Origin: Nostoc sp. NMS9
GTDB taxonomy: Bacteria; Cyanobacteriota; Cyanobacteriia; Cyanobacteriales; Nostocaceae
DNA length: 64,000 nucleotides
Direction: 5' to 3'
Assembly (NCBI RefSeq): GCF_017114995.1
Contig: NZ_JABXKL010000050.1
Coordinates: forward strand, 53,683-117,682
Part shown: positions 34,963-43,800 of the stretch, piece by piece
Layout: the number at the start of each line of letters is the position of its first letter
Numbering within the stretch: the first letter of the stretch is position 1
Notes under the pieces: generated by a model
Seen by the model: the letters and a program-made list of their open reading frames with translations, nothing else
What the model was told of the DNA's origin: nothing
Database searches by the model: none
Program-made: the position numbers and the translations under genes

Positions 34963-36804
34963 GTGAATAAAAGATGGAGAAATGCAGGGCTGTACGCGCT
35001 GCTGTTTATTGTCGTAATTGCGCTGGGAACAGCATTTTTTGACAAACAACCCCAAAGCAGAGAGACATGGCGATACAGTCGCTTTATTCAAGAAGTTCAG
35101 CAAGGCAGAGTAGAAAAAGTCAGTTTGAGTGCAGATCGCTCTACAGCACTGGTTACACCCAAATATGACCCAGCTAAACGGATTGTTACCTTAGTCAACG
35201 ATCCAGACTTGATTAATACTCTGACTTCTAAAGGCGTTGATATTTCTGTTTTGCCCCAAACCGACGAAGGATTTTGGTTTAAGGCACTGAGCAGCTTATT
35301 TTTCCCTGTATTGCTTTTGGTTGGCTTATTCTTCTTGCTACGTCGCGCTCAAAGTGGCCCAGGTAGCCAAGCGATGAACTTTGGCAAATCCAAAGCCAGA
35401 GTCCAAATGGAACCACAAACTCAGGTGACATTTGGCGATGTCGCTGGTATTGACCAAGCCAAGTTGGAATTAAACGAAGTCGTAGACTTTCTGAAAAACG
35501 CTGATCGCTTTACCGCTGTTGGTGCAAAAATTCCTAAAGGTGTGTTGTTAGTTGGCCCTCCTGGTACAGGTAAAACCCTCCTAGCTCGGGCCGTAGCTGG
35601 TGAAGCAGGTGTACCCTTCTTCTCGATCTCCGGTTCAGAATTTGTGGAAATGTTCGTAGGTGTGGGTGCATCCCGCGTCCGCGATTTATTTGAACAAGCT
35701 AAGACCAATGCTCCTTGTATCGTCTTCATCGATGAAATTGACGCTGTAGGTCGTCAACGGGGTGCAGGTTTAGGTGGTGGTAACGATGAGCGGGAACAAA
35801 CCCTCAACCAGTTGCTCACAGAAATGGATGGCTTTGAAGGCAACACTGGCATTATCATTATTGCTGCTACCAACCGTCCTGATGTTCTAGATGCAGCCCT
35901 GTTGCGTCCAGGTCGCTTTGACCGTCAAGTTGTGGTTGACCGTCCCGACTATGCCGGACGCAGCGAAATCCTCAAGGTACACGCCCGTGGCAAAACCTTG
36001 GCGAAAGATGTGGACTTGGATAAAATTGCCCGTCGTACCCCTGGATTTACTGGCGCAGATTTATCCAACCTGTTGAATGAAGCCGCAATTCTGGCAGCAC
36101 GCCGGAATTTGACTGAAATTTCGATGGATGAAATCAACGACGCGATCGATCGCGTATTAGCTGGGCCAGAGAAGAAAGACCGGGTAATGAGCGAAAAGCG
36201 CAAAACCTTGGTGGCATATCACGAAGCCGGTCACGCCTTGGTTGGTGCTTTGATGCCAGACTATGACCCAGTGCAGAAGATTAGCATCATCCCTCGTGGT
36301 CGCGCAGGTGGTTTAACTTGGTTTACCCCCAGCGAAGACCGGATGGACACTGGTTTATACAGCCGCGCTTATCTAGAAAATCAGATGGCTGTGGCTTTGG
36401 GTGGTCGAATTGCTGAAGAATTAATCTTTGGTGAAGAAGAAGTTACCACTGGTGCTTCCAACGACTTACAACAAGTAGCCCGGGTTGCCCGTCAGATGAT
36501 TACCCGATTTGGGATGAGCGATCGCTTAGGCCCTGTTGCCCTTGGTCGTCAACAAGGTAACATGTTCCTCGGACGAGATATTATGTCAGAGCGCGATTTT
36601 TCTGAAGAAACCGCTGCTGCCATTGATGAAGAAGTTCGCAAACTTGTAGATGTAGCCTACACACGCGCTAAAGAAGTGTTGGTACGTAACCGCCACATTT
36701 TAGATGAGATAGCGCAAATGCTGGTTGATAAAGAAACAGTAGACGCTGAAGAGTTGCAAGAAATTCTCTCGAATAACGATGTGACAACTGCTGCGTTTGC
36801 CTAA
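34963..36804 (+). CDS. ftsH: ATP-dependent zinc metalloprotease FtsH
   Basis: A complete 613-residue AAA+ membrane protease. Membrane helices are at about 9-26 and 110-127; Walker A GPPGTGKT is at 198-205, Walker B VFIDEID at 254-260, the second region of homology contains [17 protein letters not shown] (303-321), and the zinc motif HEAGH is at 420-424. In cyanobacteria FtsH complexes remove damaged D1 and other thylakoid or plasma-membrane proteins; which paralogue this is cannot be settled here. The start is GTG, with GGAGG about ten bases upstream. Two terminator hairpins follow. Confidence 0.96.
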   Translation: MNKRWRNAGLYALLFIVVIALGTAFFDKQPQSRETWRYSRFIQEVQQGRVEKVSLSADRSTALVTPKYDPAKRIVTLVNDPDLINTLTSKGVDISVLPQTDEGFWFKALSSLFFPVLLLVGLFFLLRRAQSGPGSQAMNFGKSKARVQMEPQTQVTFGDVAGIDQAKLELNEVVDFLKNADRFTAVGAKIPKGVLLVGPPGTGKTLLARAVAGEAGVPFFSISGSEFVEMFVGVGASRVRDLFEQAKTNAPCIVFIDEIDAVGRQRGAGLGGGNDEREQTLNQLLTEMDGFEGNTGIIIIAATNRPDVLDAALLRPGRFDRQVVVDRPDYAGRSEILKVHARGKTLAKDVDLDKIARRTPGFTGADLSNLLNEAAILAARRNLTEISMDEINDAIDRVLAGPEKKDRVMSEKRKTLVAYHEAGHALVGALMPDYDPVQKISIIPRGRAGGLTWFTPSEDRMDTGLYSRAYLENQMAVALGGRIAEELIFGEEEVTTGASNDLQQVARVARQMITRFGMSDRLGPVALGRQQGNMFLGRDIMSERDFSEETAAAIDEEVRKLVDVAYTRAKEVLVRNRHILDEIAQMLVDKETVDAEELQEILSNNDVTTAAFA

Positions 36805-36814
36805 TTTAATGAGT

Positions 36815-36842
36815 AGTTAGGAGTTAGGAGTTAGGAGTTAAG
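36815..36842. repeat. GTTAGGA heptamer tandem repeat
   Basis: Four copies, the last degenerate, immediately downstream of the ftsH stop. The same heptamer recurs at 41334-41401 and 47150-47190, a typical Nostoc-type short tandem repeat. Confidence 0.8.
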
Positions 36843-36865
36843 AACAATTCATAACTTTTAAAATT

Positions 36866-36908
36866 TGGGGTAATTCTGAGATTTTCCAGAGTTACCCCAA
36901 TTTTTTTT
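36866..36908 (+). terminator. Intrinsic terminator of ftsH
   Basis: TTGGGGTAATTCTG and CAGAGTTACCCCAA form a long stem with a small mismatch, followed by TTTTTTTT. It is a strong Rho-independent terminator shape. Confidence 0.85.
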
Positions 36909-36916
36909 CATTTATT

Positions 36917-36950
36917 GGCAAAAGCCCGGCCATGAAGACCGGGCTTTTAA
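36917..36950. terminator. Second strong hairpin after ftsH
   Basis: AAAAGCCCGG and CCGGGCTTTT pair perfectly around a 9-base loop and have an A-run and a T-run at the ends, as in a bidirectional terminator. No minus-strand gene is close enough to need it. Confidence 0.7.
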
Positions 36951-37174
36951 TCCGTAATGGGGTTATATTCCCCGGAGGTTCGTTATAGAGTTTCAGTATA
37001 AATCGCTTATCTTATAGAGACTACCACCTGAACATAATCAATTCCGGAAAATTAGAAAAATTTTTTTAGATACACCAAAATCAAAAAAGCTATAACTTTG
37101 ACTTCACAAGAGAAAAGATACAATCTAGCTACAATTTAAGAAGTCTGGATTGTGAAAAAATCCCCGAACCCATC

Positions 37175-37852
37175 ATGTTAGAGTACAATCCATTAGCTTG
37201 CTTGCCCTCCTCTGAGGAACTGCCTGACTCTGACGATACCCCTGTGGATAATGAACTACAAGACTTAATTCCTAGTTTACTTAAAGCCGTACTGGCGATG
37301 GCATGGGCAGATCGAATGGACTGGTTTTTCGGGGCTGATATGGCTGTTTACTATGACCCCAATCTACCAGCGATGTCTACGACGGGCTACGCCTACGTGC
37401 CAGACGGATTTTTAAGTCTGGGAGTCGAGCGATTTTTTGATGAAAACCTCCGTCTAAGTTATGCAATTTGGGAAGAAGAAAAACTTCCTATATTGGCACT
37501 GGAGGTAGTATCTCAGACTTATCGCGGGGAATATACTACCAAAAAAAACGAGTACGCAAAGCTCAAAGTCTTGTACTATGTCGTTTATAATCCTACTCGC
37601 CGCCGCAAGCAACACTTAGAGGTCTATAAATTAGTCAATAACGAGTATCAATTGCTGTCAGGAAATCCTGTTTGGCTAGCAGAGGTAGGTTTGGGAATTG
37701 GCATAGAAAGAGGAATATATCACGGTATCACGCGAGAGTGGCTGTACTGGTATAACGACTAAGAACGACGTTTACTAACGCCGGAAGAACGTGCCCAAAT
37801 GCTGGCACAGAGGTTGCGCGAACTTGGTATCGATCCTGATTCTCTCCTATAA
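37175..37852 (+). pseudogene. Uma2-family (DUF820) gene interrupted by one in-frame TAA
   Basis: Codons 1-195 encode a DUF820/Uma2 domain with a PD-(D/E)XK-like core (NELQDLIPSLLKAVLAMAW; YVPDGFLSLGVERF; LPILALEVVSQTYRGEYTTKKNEYA; YYVVYNP). TAA at 37760-37762 ends the frame, but the same frame continues without another stop to 37852 and encodes the usual Uma2 tail (ERRLLTPEERAQMLAQRL, RELGIDPDSLL). The intact protein would have about 225 residues; the truncated one keeps the whole catalytic core. Uma2 proteins are abundant in cyanobacteria, with no proven role. It may still be partly functional. Confidence 0.8.
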
Positions 37853-37865
37853 GAACTTGAAATCA

Positions 37866-37894
37866 GGGTAATTCGGAGATTTTACGAATTACCT
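37866..37894 (+). terminator. Hairpin after the Uma2 gene
   Basis: GGTAATTCG and CGAATTACC pair perfectly with a 9-base loop, 14 bp after the second stop codon of the interrupted Uma2 gene. It lies where a terminator would serve the full-length gene. No strong T-run follows. Confidence 0.45.
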
Positions 37895-38022
37895 TGATTG
37901 CGATCGATGCAAAAGAATCTATGCATTCTGTGGCGCACCCCCTATGGCGATCAAATAGATAACTTTCTAAATCTTGATCAGACTAGCGTCAAGAGTGACT
38001 GGATACTAATTAGTTGGTTAAC

Positions 38023-38241
38023 TTAAACTCTGGATGTCGGTTTTAAAAATAGCCACGCCACAAAGAACGTAGCCGCTGTGAATAGTTGCGTCAAATCCAA
38101 AGCAGATAGATAGCCATCTGCAAATGAAGCAATACTGCGATCGGTAATGCCAAATACCCAGGATGACAGGCCAAATAGCCAAATCCCATTCTTGAGATTT
38201 CCGACGAATTCTTTAGAGTCCGATCGTTTTTGATCTTTCAT
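38023..38241 (-). CDS. Small membrane protein, unrecognised
   Basis: A 72-residue frame with a charged start (MKDQKRSDSKEFVGNLKNG) and two hydrophobic segments (GIWLFGLSSWVFGI; LTQLFTAATFFVAWLFL). The composition looks protein-like, but no family was recognised and no strong ribosome-binding site is visible, so it remains tentative. Confidence 0.42.
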   Translation of the reverse strand: MKDQKRSDSKEFVGNLKNGIWLFGLSSWVFGITDRSIASFADGYLSALDLTQLFTAATFFVAWLFLKPTSRV

Positions 38242-38932
38242 AATCTTCTGTTCCGTTGGTGAAGAATCTGGTGATTGATGCTAAATACCTGCCATTAGGA
38301 ATTTTTTCGGATTCCTGAGGCTGAATTTACATTTACTATCTATTAATAATATTAATAAATATTTCACCTACTTGACATCCCTACCCAAACGTACATCTCC
38401 TAATGATGACATTCCTCTTTTGGTTCTGTTATCTCCGATAGACAGCAATACGTTGAGTTCTCAGCTTTACAGCATCAGGTTTGAATACTGAAAATTACAT
38501 TATTTTTAAATAACCATATAAAGATTTATTTATGCTTTGCATAAAATACTTCATAGGATAGATGCGTTTCCAAAATATTTTCATATTTTAATTGTATAGA
38601 GACTTCAAAGGGGCGCATAGCTAGCTGTCATTGGTGTCAACTTAAGCTGAAACTCCTTTAAAACCTCGTTTCCAGCCTCTTGCTGGAAATGCTGCTCTTG
38701 GCGGCTCTGCCGCCAGCAAGGGAGGCGGAGCCTCCTTGACGGCATTCCCAGTCTCCGACTGGGAACGAGACAATATCTAAAAGCTTGTTCTAGGCTGGCT
38801 TTCACGTTAAGTTGACACCAATGAGCTAGCTGTGCACCCCTACAAGGAAATGAAATACTTATTTTGGAGTAGATTAATCCCTTCACCCTACTCAGCACGG
38901 GCTGAACCTTAGCTATCCGCTAACAGCACTCT
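38242..38932. other. Gene-free stretch, 0.7 kb, with a large inverted-repeat element
   Basis: AT-rich DNA followed by the element at 38619-38833. Reading frames inside the element are repeat artefacts. No gene is seen. Confidence 0.5.
38619..38833. mobile_element. About 215-bp foldback element
   Basis: The left end AGCTAGCTGTCATTGGTGTC plus AACTTAA and the right end TTAAGTTGACACCAATGAGC plus TAGCTG are inverted repeats of about 25 bp with small differences. The interior has palindromes (GGCGGCTCTGCCGCC; CCCAGTCTCCGACTGGG). Related interior and right-end sequences occur at 26200-26505, where the phrase TTAAGTTGACACCAATGA recurs. Confidence 0.65.
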
Positions 38933-39709
38933 TCATCTCACCAACTGCGCGGCAGAATTAAAAAATTGACGACACAACCCCCTCGTGACTAAAACTGTTG
39001 TCAACAAGTTAGCAAAAGCAACCATGAACATAATCAAAATTTCGTAGGAGACAGCATCTAGAGGTTTGACACCAGCTAATAACTGTCCGGTGGTAATTCC
39101 TGGTATTGCGACCATACCTATGAGTATCATTTGATTGAGAGTAGGAATCAATCCGGCTTTGATGGCGTCTTTGCGATACTGGCTAATTGCTTGCTCTGGA
39201 GTTGCACCTAAGCTTAAATGGGTTTCTATTTCGAGATGGGTGGAATTAATGGTGCTGACAAGGCGATCGCCTGCGATCGCAGCTGCATTGGTAGCATTAC
39301 CTAAGACTATCCCTGCTAGGGGAATTATATACTGTGGTTCGTACCATCTCTCTGGTTGAACAATCAAGAAGTTGATGTAAAACACTGTCACGGCGGTACT
39401 AATTAAAATTGCACCCCACACCAAAGGCAACAGATGAGGAATTTTTTGGCTGATGCGATTTCGTGCGACAATCGCCGTAATTGTCAGCATTATTGCTAAT
39501 AGCGCCAAAACTGCCCAAGCATTGTCTAAAGCCAAGATGAAATCTAAAATGTATCCCAATACAAGAAGTTGTAAGATGGTTCTCCCAGTAGCAAGGGCTA
39601 GGTTCAACTCTAATCCTAATTTTTCCCAGGCAGATAAACCAATGGCGATCGCCATCAATCCCACAGCAATAGCTAAATCCACGAAATCCAGCTTGATCAG
39701 ATCCTGCAT
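38933..39709 (-). CDS. FetB/YbbM-like permease (UPF0014)
   Basis: A 258-residue protein with about seven membrane helices and family segments GRTILQLLVLGYILD, NATNAAAIAGDRL, LGATPEQAISQYRKDAIKAGLIPTLNQM and GMVAIPGITTGQLLAG. E. coli FetB, with ATPase FetA, exports iron. No ATPase gene is beside it here, so the partner must be elsewhere. ATG at 39709 gives MQDLIKLDFVDLAIA; the frame is open for another 14 codons. Confidence 0.88.
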   Translation of the reverse strand: MQDLIKLDFVDLAIAVGLMAIAIGLSAWEKLGLELNLALATGRTILQLLVLGYILDFILALDNAWAVLALLAIMLTITAIVARNRISQKIPHLLPLVWGAILISTAVTVFYINFLIVQPERWYEPQYIIPLAGIVLGNATNAAAIAGDRLVSTINSTHLEIETHLSLGATPEQAISQYRKDAIKAGLIPTLNQMILIGMVAIPGITTGQLLAGVKPLDAVSYEILIMFMVAFANLLTTVLVTRGLCRQFFNSAAQLVR

Positions 39710-40190
39710 GGGTTCTCTATCTCCTGGTATTTTCTTCTCAAAGCAGCCCACACAAGAGGAACTTTGACCAGATGTGTTGGATCTTGGTTGATATATATCA
39801 CTTTCATCAATTCAAAATTCCAAAATGGTACAACCTTAACATGGCAAACACTTAGTACGGCAGGCGCGGAAATAAACATACCATTTCAAATGCCGCAAGA
39901 GCTTGGAATACAATTCTTTTGACTTTTGACTTTTGAACGCCAGTTGCTTCAAGTCGGCAGAGCCGCCCAACGCACTGGCTCCTTTTAACTTCCGCCTTGG
40001 GGTACTAGTATGCCTACTATCTGTAAATTAAATGTGCGGTGGTTTCCCGCACCACAATTTAAGTAAAAACCCTAATAGATGCGTATCTTGGGCGATAGTC
40101 TTTTAGTAGCTCCTCTTTGATTAACAATTCAATCAGCAAAAATTGACTGTCGAAGTGCATCCTTTGTATCTCCCGATAAAATGAGAACTC
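39710..40190. other. Intergenic stretch between divergent genes, 0.5 kb
   Basis: It should hold the promoters of both the permease (minus) and the aminotransferase (plus). A hairpin with GTGCGG / CCGCAC arms lies at 40034-40052 within an AAATTAAAT..ATTTAA context. No gene is seen. Confidence 0.45.
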
Positions 40191-41339
40191 ATGATCCAAA
40201 GTGTAAATCCCATCCCTGCCTTTGATATCAAGCAGCAATACACCACTATCGAAGCAGAAGTAAGTGCAGCCGTCTTAGAGGTTTTAGCTTCCGGCCGCTA
40301 TATCGGCGGCCCCTTAGTCGAAGGCTTTGAACAACAGTTTGCCGCTTATAATACTGTTACTGAATGTGTGGCTTGTAATTCTGGTACTGATGCGCTCTAC
40401 TTAGCGTTACGAGTCTTGGACGTTGGTGCAGGCGATGAAGTGATTACAACGCCTTTTACCTTTATTGCGACATCTGAAGTGATTAGCGCCGTGGGTGCAA
40501 AGCCTGTTTTCGTTGATATTGACGCGACTACGTTTAATTTGGATGTGGAGCAAGTTGCAGCGGCCATTACACCCAAAACAAAAGCGATTATCCCGGTTCA
40601 CCTATTTGGACAACCTGTGGATATGACATCATTAATGGCGATCGCTCAGTCTCACAATTTGTCAATAATTGAAGATTGCGCTCAGTCTACAGGCGCGATT
40701 TGGGCGGGTGAAAAAGTAGGAAGTATTGGACATATTGGTTGCTTTAGTTTCTACCCTACCAAAAATCTTGGTGGTTGCGGCGATGGTGGAGCAATAACGA
40801 CTAATGACCCAGCGATCGCTACTAAACTGCGAATCCTACGAGATCATGGTAGTAAAGTTCGATATTTACACGAAGAAATCGGTGTAAATAGCCGCTTAGA
40901 TGCTCTCCAAGCAGCTATTTTGCAGATTAAGCTACGTTATTTAGATATTTGGAACGATCGCCGACGAGATATCGCCAACTATTACTACCAGTTTCTTAGC
41001 CAAGTTCCGGGAATTGTCCCGCCCCAAGAATTACCTGGGGGTATTGGGGTGTGGAATCAATACACTATTCGCATATCAGGCGAAGGGCGAAATGGTGCTA
41101 GCGCCAAATATCGAGATTGGGTGCGTAGTCAATTGCAAGAACAGGGCGTGAGTTCAATGATTTACTACCCCCACCCTTTACATTTGCAGCCAGTTTATCA
41201 AAGTCTGGGCTATGAAATTGGCGACTTACCAATAGCAGAGCAAGCTTGCCATGAGGTTATATCATTGCCTATGTTCCCAGAATTGACACAACAGCAGCAA
41301 GACCAGGTGATTTATGCGTTGAAAGAAGTTATGAGTTAG
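40191..41339 (+). CDS. DegT/DnrJ/EryC1/StrS aminotransferase
   Basis: A 382-residue PLP-dependent sugar aminotransferase of full family length. Motifs: AFDIKQQYTTIEAEVSAAV, ASGRYIGGPLVEGFE, CNSGTDALYLALR, TPFTFIATSEVI, EDCAQSTGA and the PLP lysine K191 in FYPTKNLGGCGDGG. It transfers an amino group to a nucleotide-linked keto sugar for polysaccharide or glycolipid synthesis. No other sugar pathway gene is adjacent. Its TAG stop falls inside the first unit of a GTTAGAA/GTTAGGA repeat tract. Confidence 0.92.
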   Translation: MIQSVNPIPAFDIKQQYTTIEAEVSAAVLEVLASGRYIGGPLVEGFEQQFAAYNTVTECVACNSGTDALYLALRVLDVGAGDEVITTPFTFIATSEVISAVGAKPVFVDIDATTFNLDVEQVAAAITPKTKAIIPVHLFGQPVDMTSLMAIAQSHNLSIIEDCAQSTGAIWAGEKVGSIGHIGCFSFYPTKNLGGCGDGGAITTNDPAIATKLRILRDHGSKVRYLHEEIGVNSRLDALQAAILQIKLRYLDIWNDRRRDIANYYYQFLSQVPGIVPPQELPGGIGVWNQYTIRISGEGRNGASAKYRDWVRSQLQEQGVSSMIYYPHPLHLQPVYQSLGYEIGDLPIAEQACHEVISLPMFPELTQQQQDQVIYALKEVMS

Positions 41340-41400
41340 AAGTTAGAAGTTAGGAGTTAGGAGTTAGGAGTTAAAAGTTAGAAGTTAGAAGTTAGGAGTT

Positions 41401-41401
<1 letters not shown>
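41334..41401. repeat. GTTAGAA/GTTAGGA heptamer tract
   Basis: About nine units, starting within the last codons of the aminotransferase gene. The inverse form (CTCCTAAC, CTCATCA) occurs at about 41600-41640 at the 3' end of the ycf23-like gene. Confidence 0.8.
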
Positions 41402-41565
<164 letters not shown>

Positions 41566-41633
41566 TAGAAGTTAGGAGTTTTGAATGAATAAGTTTCTTC
41601 AACTCCTAACTCATCACTCCTAACTCATCACTC

Positions 41634-42377
41634 TTAACTCATTACTGCATTTGCAGTCGCTAAGGCTTCTACTAAGCCACGCACAGCAGCAATCATTGCG
41701 ACTTCGCTATTGAGTTGGTTGATGGCGGAACCAACACCAACACCAGCAGCACCAGCCGCGATCGCTAATGGTGCGGTAACGTTAGAAATGCCGGAAGCAC
41801 ACAACACTGGCACTGAAACTACACGGGAAATCTCAAAAGCTGCTGCCAAGGTGGGAGCAGCTTTTTCAATTAATCCTAGAGTTCCGGGGTGAACTGGGTT
41901 ACTGCTAGTACCGCCTTCGGTTTGGATAATATCCGCTCCAGCTTTTACCAATTCTTCTGCTAGCTGTACCTGTTGATCTAGTTCCAGGATGTGGGGAACG
42001 GTGACAGATAAGGTAATTTCCGGGAAGAGAGCGCGGGTTTGCTTAGTCAGCGCTAGCACTTCTGGAGCTTCAAAGCGGCGTCCTTGAGCATAGAAGGAAT
42101 CAAAATTCCCGATTTCAATTAAATCAGCACCAGCTGCCACTGCTTGCACAAATTTATCTGGCTCTACTGCTGACACACAAATTGGTAAATTTGTCAAACT
42201 TTTAGCTAGCTGGACTAAAGCTGGATCGGCGGCAATATCGACAAAAGTAGCACCGCCAAATTCAGCAGCTTTGACAGTAGCAGCGACGCTAGCGGCATCG
42301 AAGTTATTCAAACCGCTGATCACTTTTAGAACGCGGCGGTTAGTAAATGCACGTTGGAGTGTGGAATGCATCGTCAT
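41634..42377 (-). CDS. ycf23: Ycf23/DUF561 family protein
   Basis: A 247-residue TIM-barrel-like protein conserved in cyanobacteria and red-algal plastids (RRVLKVISGLNNFDAASVAATVKAAEFGGATFVDIAADP; SVTVPHILELDQQV; IIQTEGGTS; LCASGISNVTAPLAIAAGAAGVGVGSAIN). The phosphate-binding-like GVGVGSAI loop suggests a phosphorylated substrate, but the function is unknown. ATG at 42377 or at 42371. The GTTAGGA-type repeats abut its 3' end. Confidence 0.9.
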   Translation of the reverse strand: MTMHSTLQRAFTNRRVLKVISGLNNFDAASVAATVKAAEFGGATFVDIAADPALVQLAKSLTNLPICVSAVEPDKFVQAVAAGADLIEIGNFDSFYAQGRRFEAPEVLALTKQTRALFPEITLSVTVPHILELDQQVQLAEELVKAGADIIQTEGGTSSNPVHPGTLGLIEKAAPTLAAAFEISRVVSVPVLCASGISNVTAPLAIAAGAAGVGVGSAINQLNSEVAMIAAVRGLVEALATANAVMS

Positions 42378-42475
42378 AGTTTGGCTTTTGAAGCTACGAA
42401 AATTAGGTATATTCTACCGTTCCTCAGTTGATCAGAGACTAAATCACTGTGGTAGTTGTCAAATATTGATAATTT

Positions 42476-42556
42476 TTTGATAATTTTATCCTTACCGCCA
42501 CTAATCAAAGTTTTGCCATCTGTACTGAAAGCGATCGCATAAACTTCTAATTCCAT
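42476..42556 (-). pseudogene. WD40-repeat remnant
   Basis: A 27-codon stretch reads VYAIAFSTDGKTLISGGKDK, the typical core of one WD40 blade in cyanobacterial WD-repeat proteins, then diverges after KIIKK. Nothing WD40-like lies on either side. It is a small leftover of a larger gene. Confidence 0.6.
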
Positions 42557-42589
42557 CCATCTATGTCTGTAGGATTTTTTACCATTATC

Positions 42590-43132
42590 CTAATCAAACT
42601 CTAGAGGCCACAAATCTGCGATTGGTACTTCCCATCCTGGGAGCAGTTCGGGAACTGTTAAAATATCGCCATCACGAAGTATTATTGCCTCTTGTCCAAA
42701 GTTGTAAACTTCAACAATCCGCTCATCTGGATTGAGCAAAATTCCTACCTTAGTTCCCAAACTCAGAAATTCTTGAATTTTGGCTCTCAGATCCTCTAAA
42801 TTATCGCTAGGGGACTTCACCTCTACAGTCAAATCGGGAGCCAATTGAGCAAAAGACTTGGGACTGCGACGCAAGCGTTCGGCTAAAACAAATGAGGCAT
42901 CTGGTGCGCGCAAATCGGAATTGGGCAATCTGAAACCGGCGCTAGAAGCTGCTGTTCGTCCCAGTTTGCGCGGTCTAACCCAGTTACGTAACTGGGCTAT
43001 CATTTCAGCTGCGACTTCATCTGATTCGTATCCTGACGGACTCATAACAATAATATTACCCTTGACTAGTTCCATGCGAAAGTCAGGATGCTGTTGCTGC
43101 ATTTGTTCCAAGTCTTCAAGCGTTAGGGACAT
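42590..43132 (-). CDS. Uma2-family (DUF820) protein
   Basis: A complete 180-residue Uma2 domain: MSLTLEDLEQMQQQHPDFRMELVKGNIIVMSP, GFRLPNSDLRAPDASFVLAERL, LAPDLTVEVKSPSDNLEDLRAKIQEFLSLG, VGILLNPDERIVEVY and the C-terminal LPGWEVPIADLW. D and ExK residues of the PD-(D/E)XK-like core are present (PDASF; VEVKSPSD). The ATG at 43132 follows an AGAGG ribosome-binding site, which decides this start over an ATG at 43207. The role of the family is unproven. Confidence 0.88.
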   Translation of the reverse strand: MSLTLEDLEQMQQQHPDFRMELVKGNIIVMSPSGYESDEVAAEMIAQLRNWVRPRKLGRTAASSAGFRLPNSDLRAPDASFVLAERLRRSPKSFAQLAPDLTVEVKSPSDNLEDLRAKIQEFLSLGTKVGILLNPDERIVEVYNFGQEAIILRDGDILTVPELLPGWEVPIADLWPLEFD

Positions 43133-43313
43133 AAAACCTCTAATTATCACACGCCTTGTATTTAATATTATGGAGACAACAGACCTCTCCAGGTGCGATC
43201 GCCCCATGAATTCCCCTGACTTTTCACGGGATGTGGAAAGGGGAGATGGTTTTGCTAAGTGAATTTTCCTAATTACTTTCCGCGTTTACGATCAAACTTT
43301 ATTTCCTGCGACT

Positions 43314-43784
43314 ATGACTTCAGATACCAAAACCATTTTTGATATCCTGACAGATGAAAGGTCTGGCATCGACTGGAACCAACTGCTTACCGAAATCCTG
43401 GCCGCTTTCGACTGCTCTACAGGTAGCATCCATACCCTAGATAAACACAGCCAGTTATTGCACCTAAAGGCTTACCAAGGCATTCCAGAATTACTTTTGC
43501 CTAAAATGACGGTAATTCCTATTGGCAAAGGAATGGCTGGTGTCGCCGCCGAACGCAAGCGACCCGTACAGATTTGCAACCTGCAAACCGACGAATCAGG
43601 AGTGGCGAGGCCCTCAGCAAAAGAAACGAAGGTAGAAGGCTCGATCGCAGTGCCGCTGATGCTGAATGGTCAATTGCATGGTATCTTGGGCATTGCCAAG
43701 CCAGTTCCCTACGAATTTACTCCCGAACAAGAAGAGACACTGATGGAGATTGGAGAGGCTATTAGCCGAAAAGTCGTTAGTTAA
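43314..43784 (+). CDS. GAF-domain protein
   Basis: A 156-residue single GAF domain (about 18-152): FDCSTGSIHTLDKHSQLLHLKAYQGIP, GKGMAGVAAERKRPVQICNLQTD and GSIAVPLMLNGQLHGILGIAKP. No bilin-type CH pair and no output domain is present. It is likely a small-molecule-sensing regulator or adaptor in the cytoplasm. It is convergent with the STAND ATPase, whose stop codon is only 16 bp away. Confidence 0.85.
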   Translation: MTSDTKTIFDILTDERSGIDWNQLLTEILAAFDCSTGSIHTLDKHSQLLHLKAYQGIPELLLPKMTVIPIGKGMAGVAAERKRPVQICNLQTDESGVARPSAKETKVEGSIAVPLMLNGQLHGILGIAKPVPYEFTPEQEETLMEIGEAISRKVVS

Positions 43785-43800
43785 AATCAAATAGTATTGC

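Noticed and set aside
38605..38898. 97-codon minus-strand frame
   Set aside because: It lies across the 215-bp foldback element and has low-complexity Arg/Leu/Cys composition.
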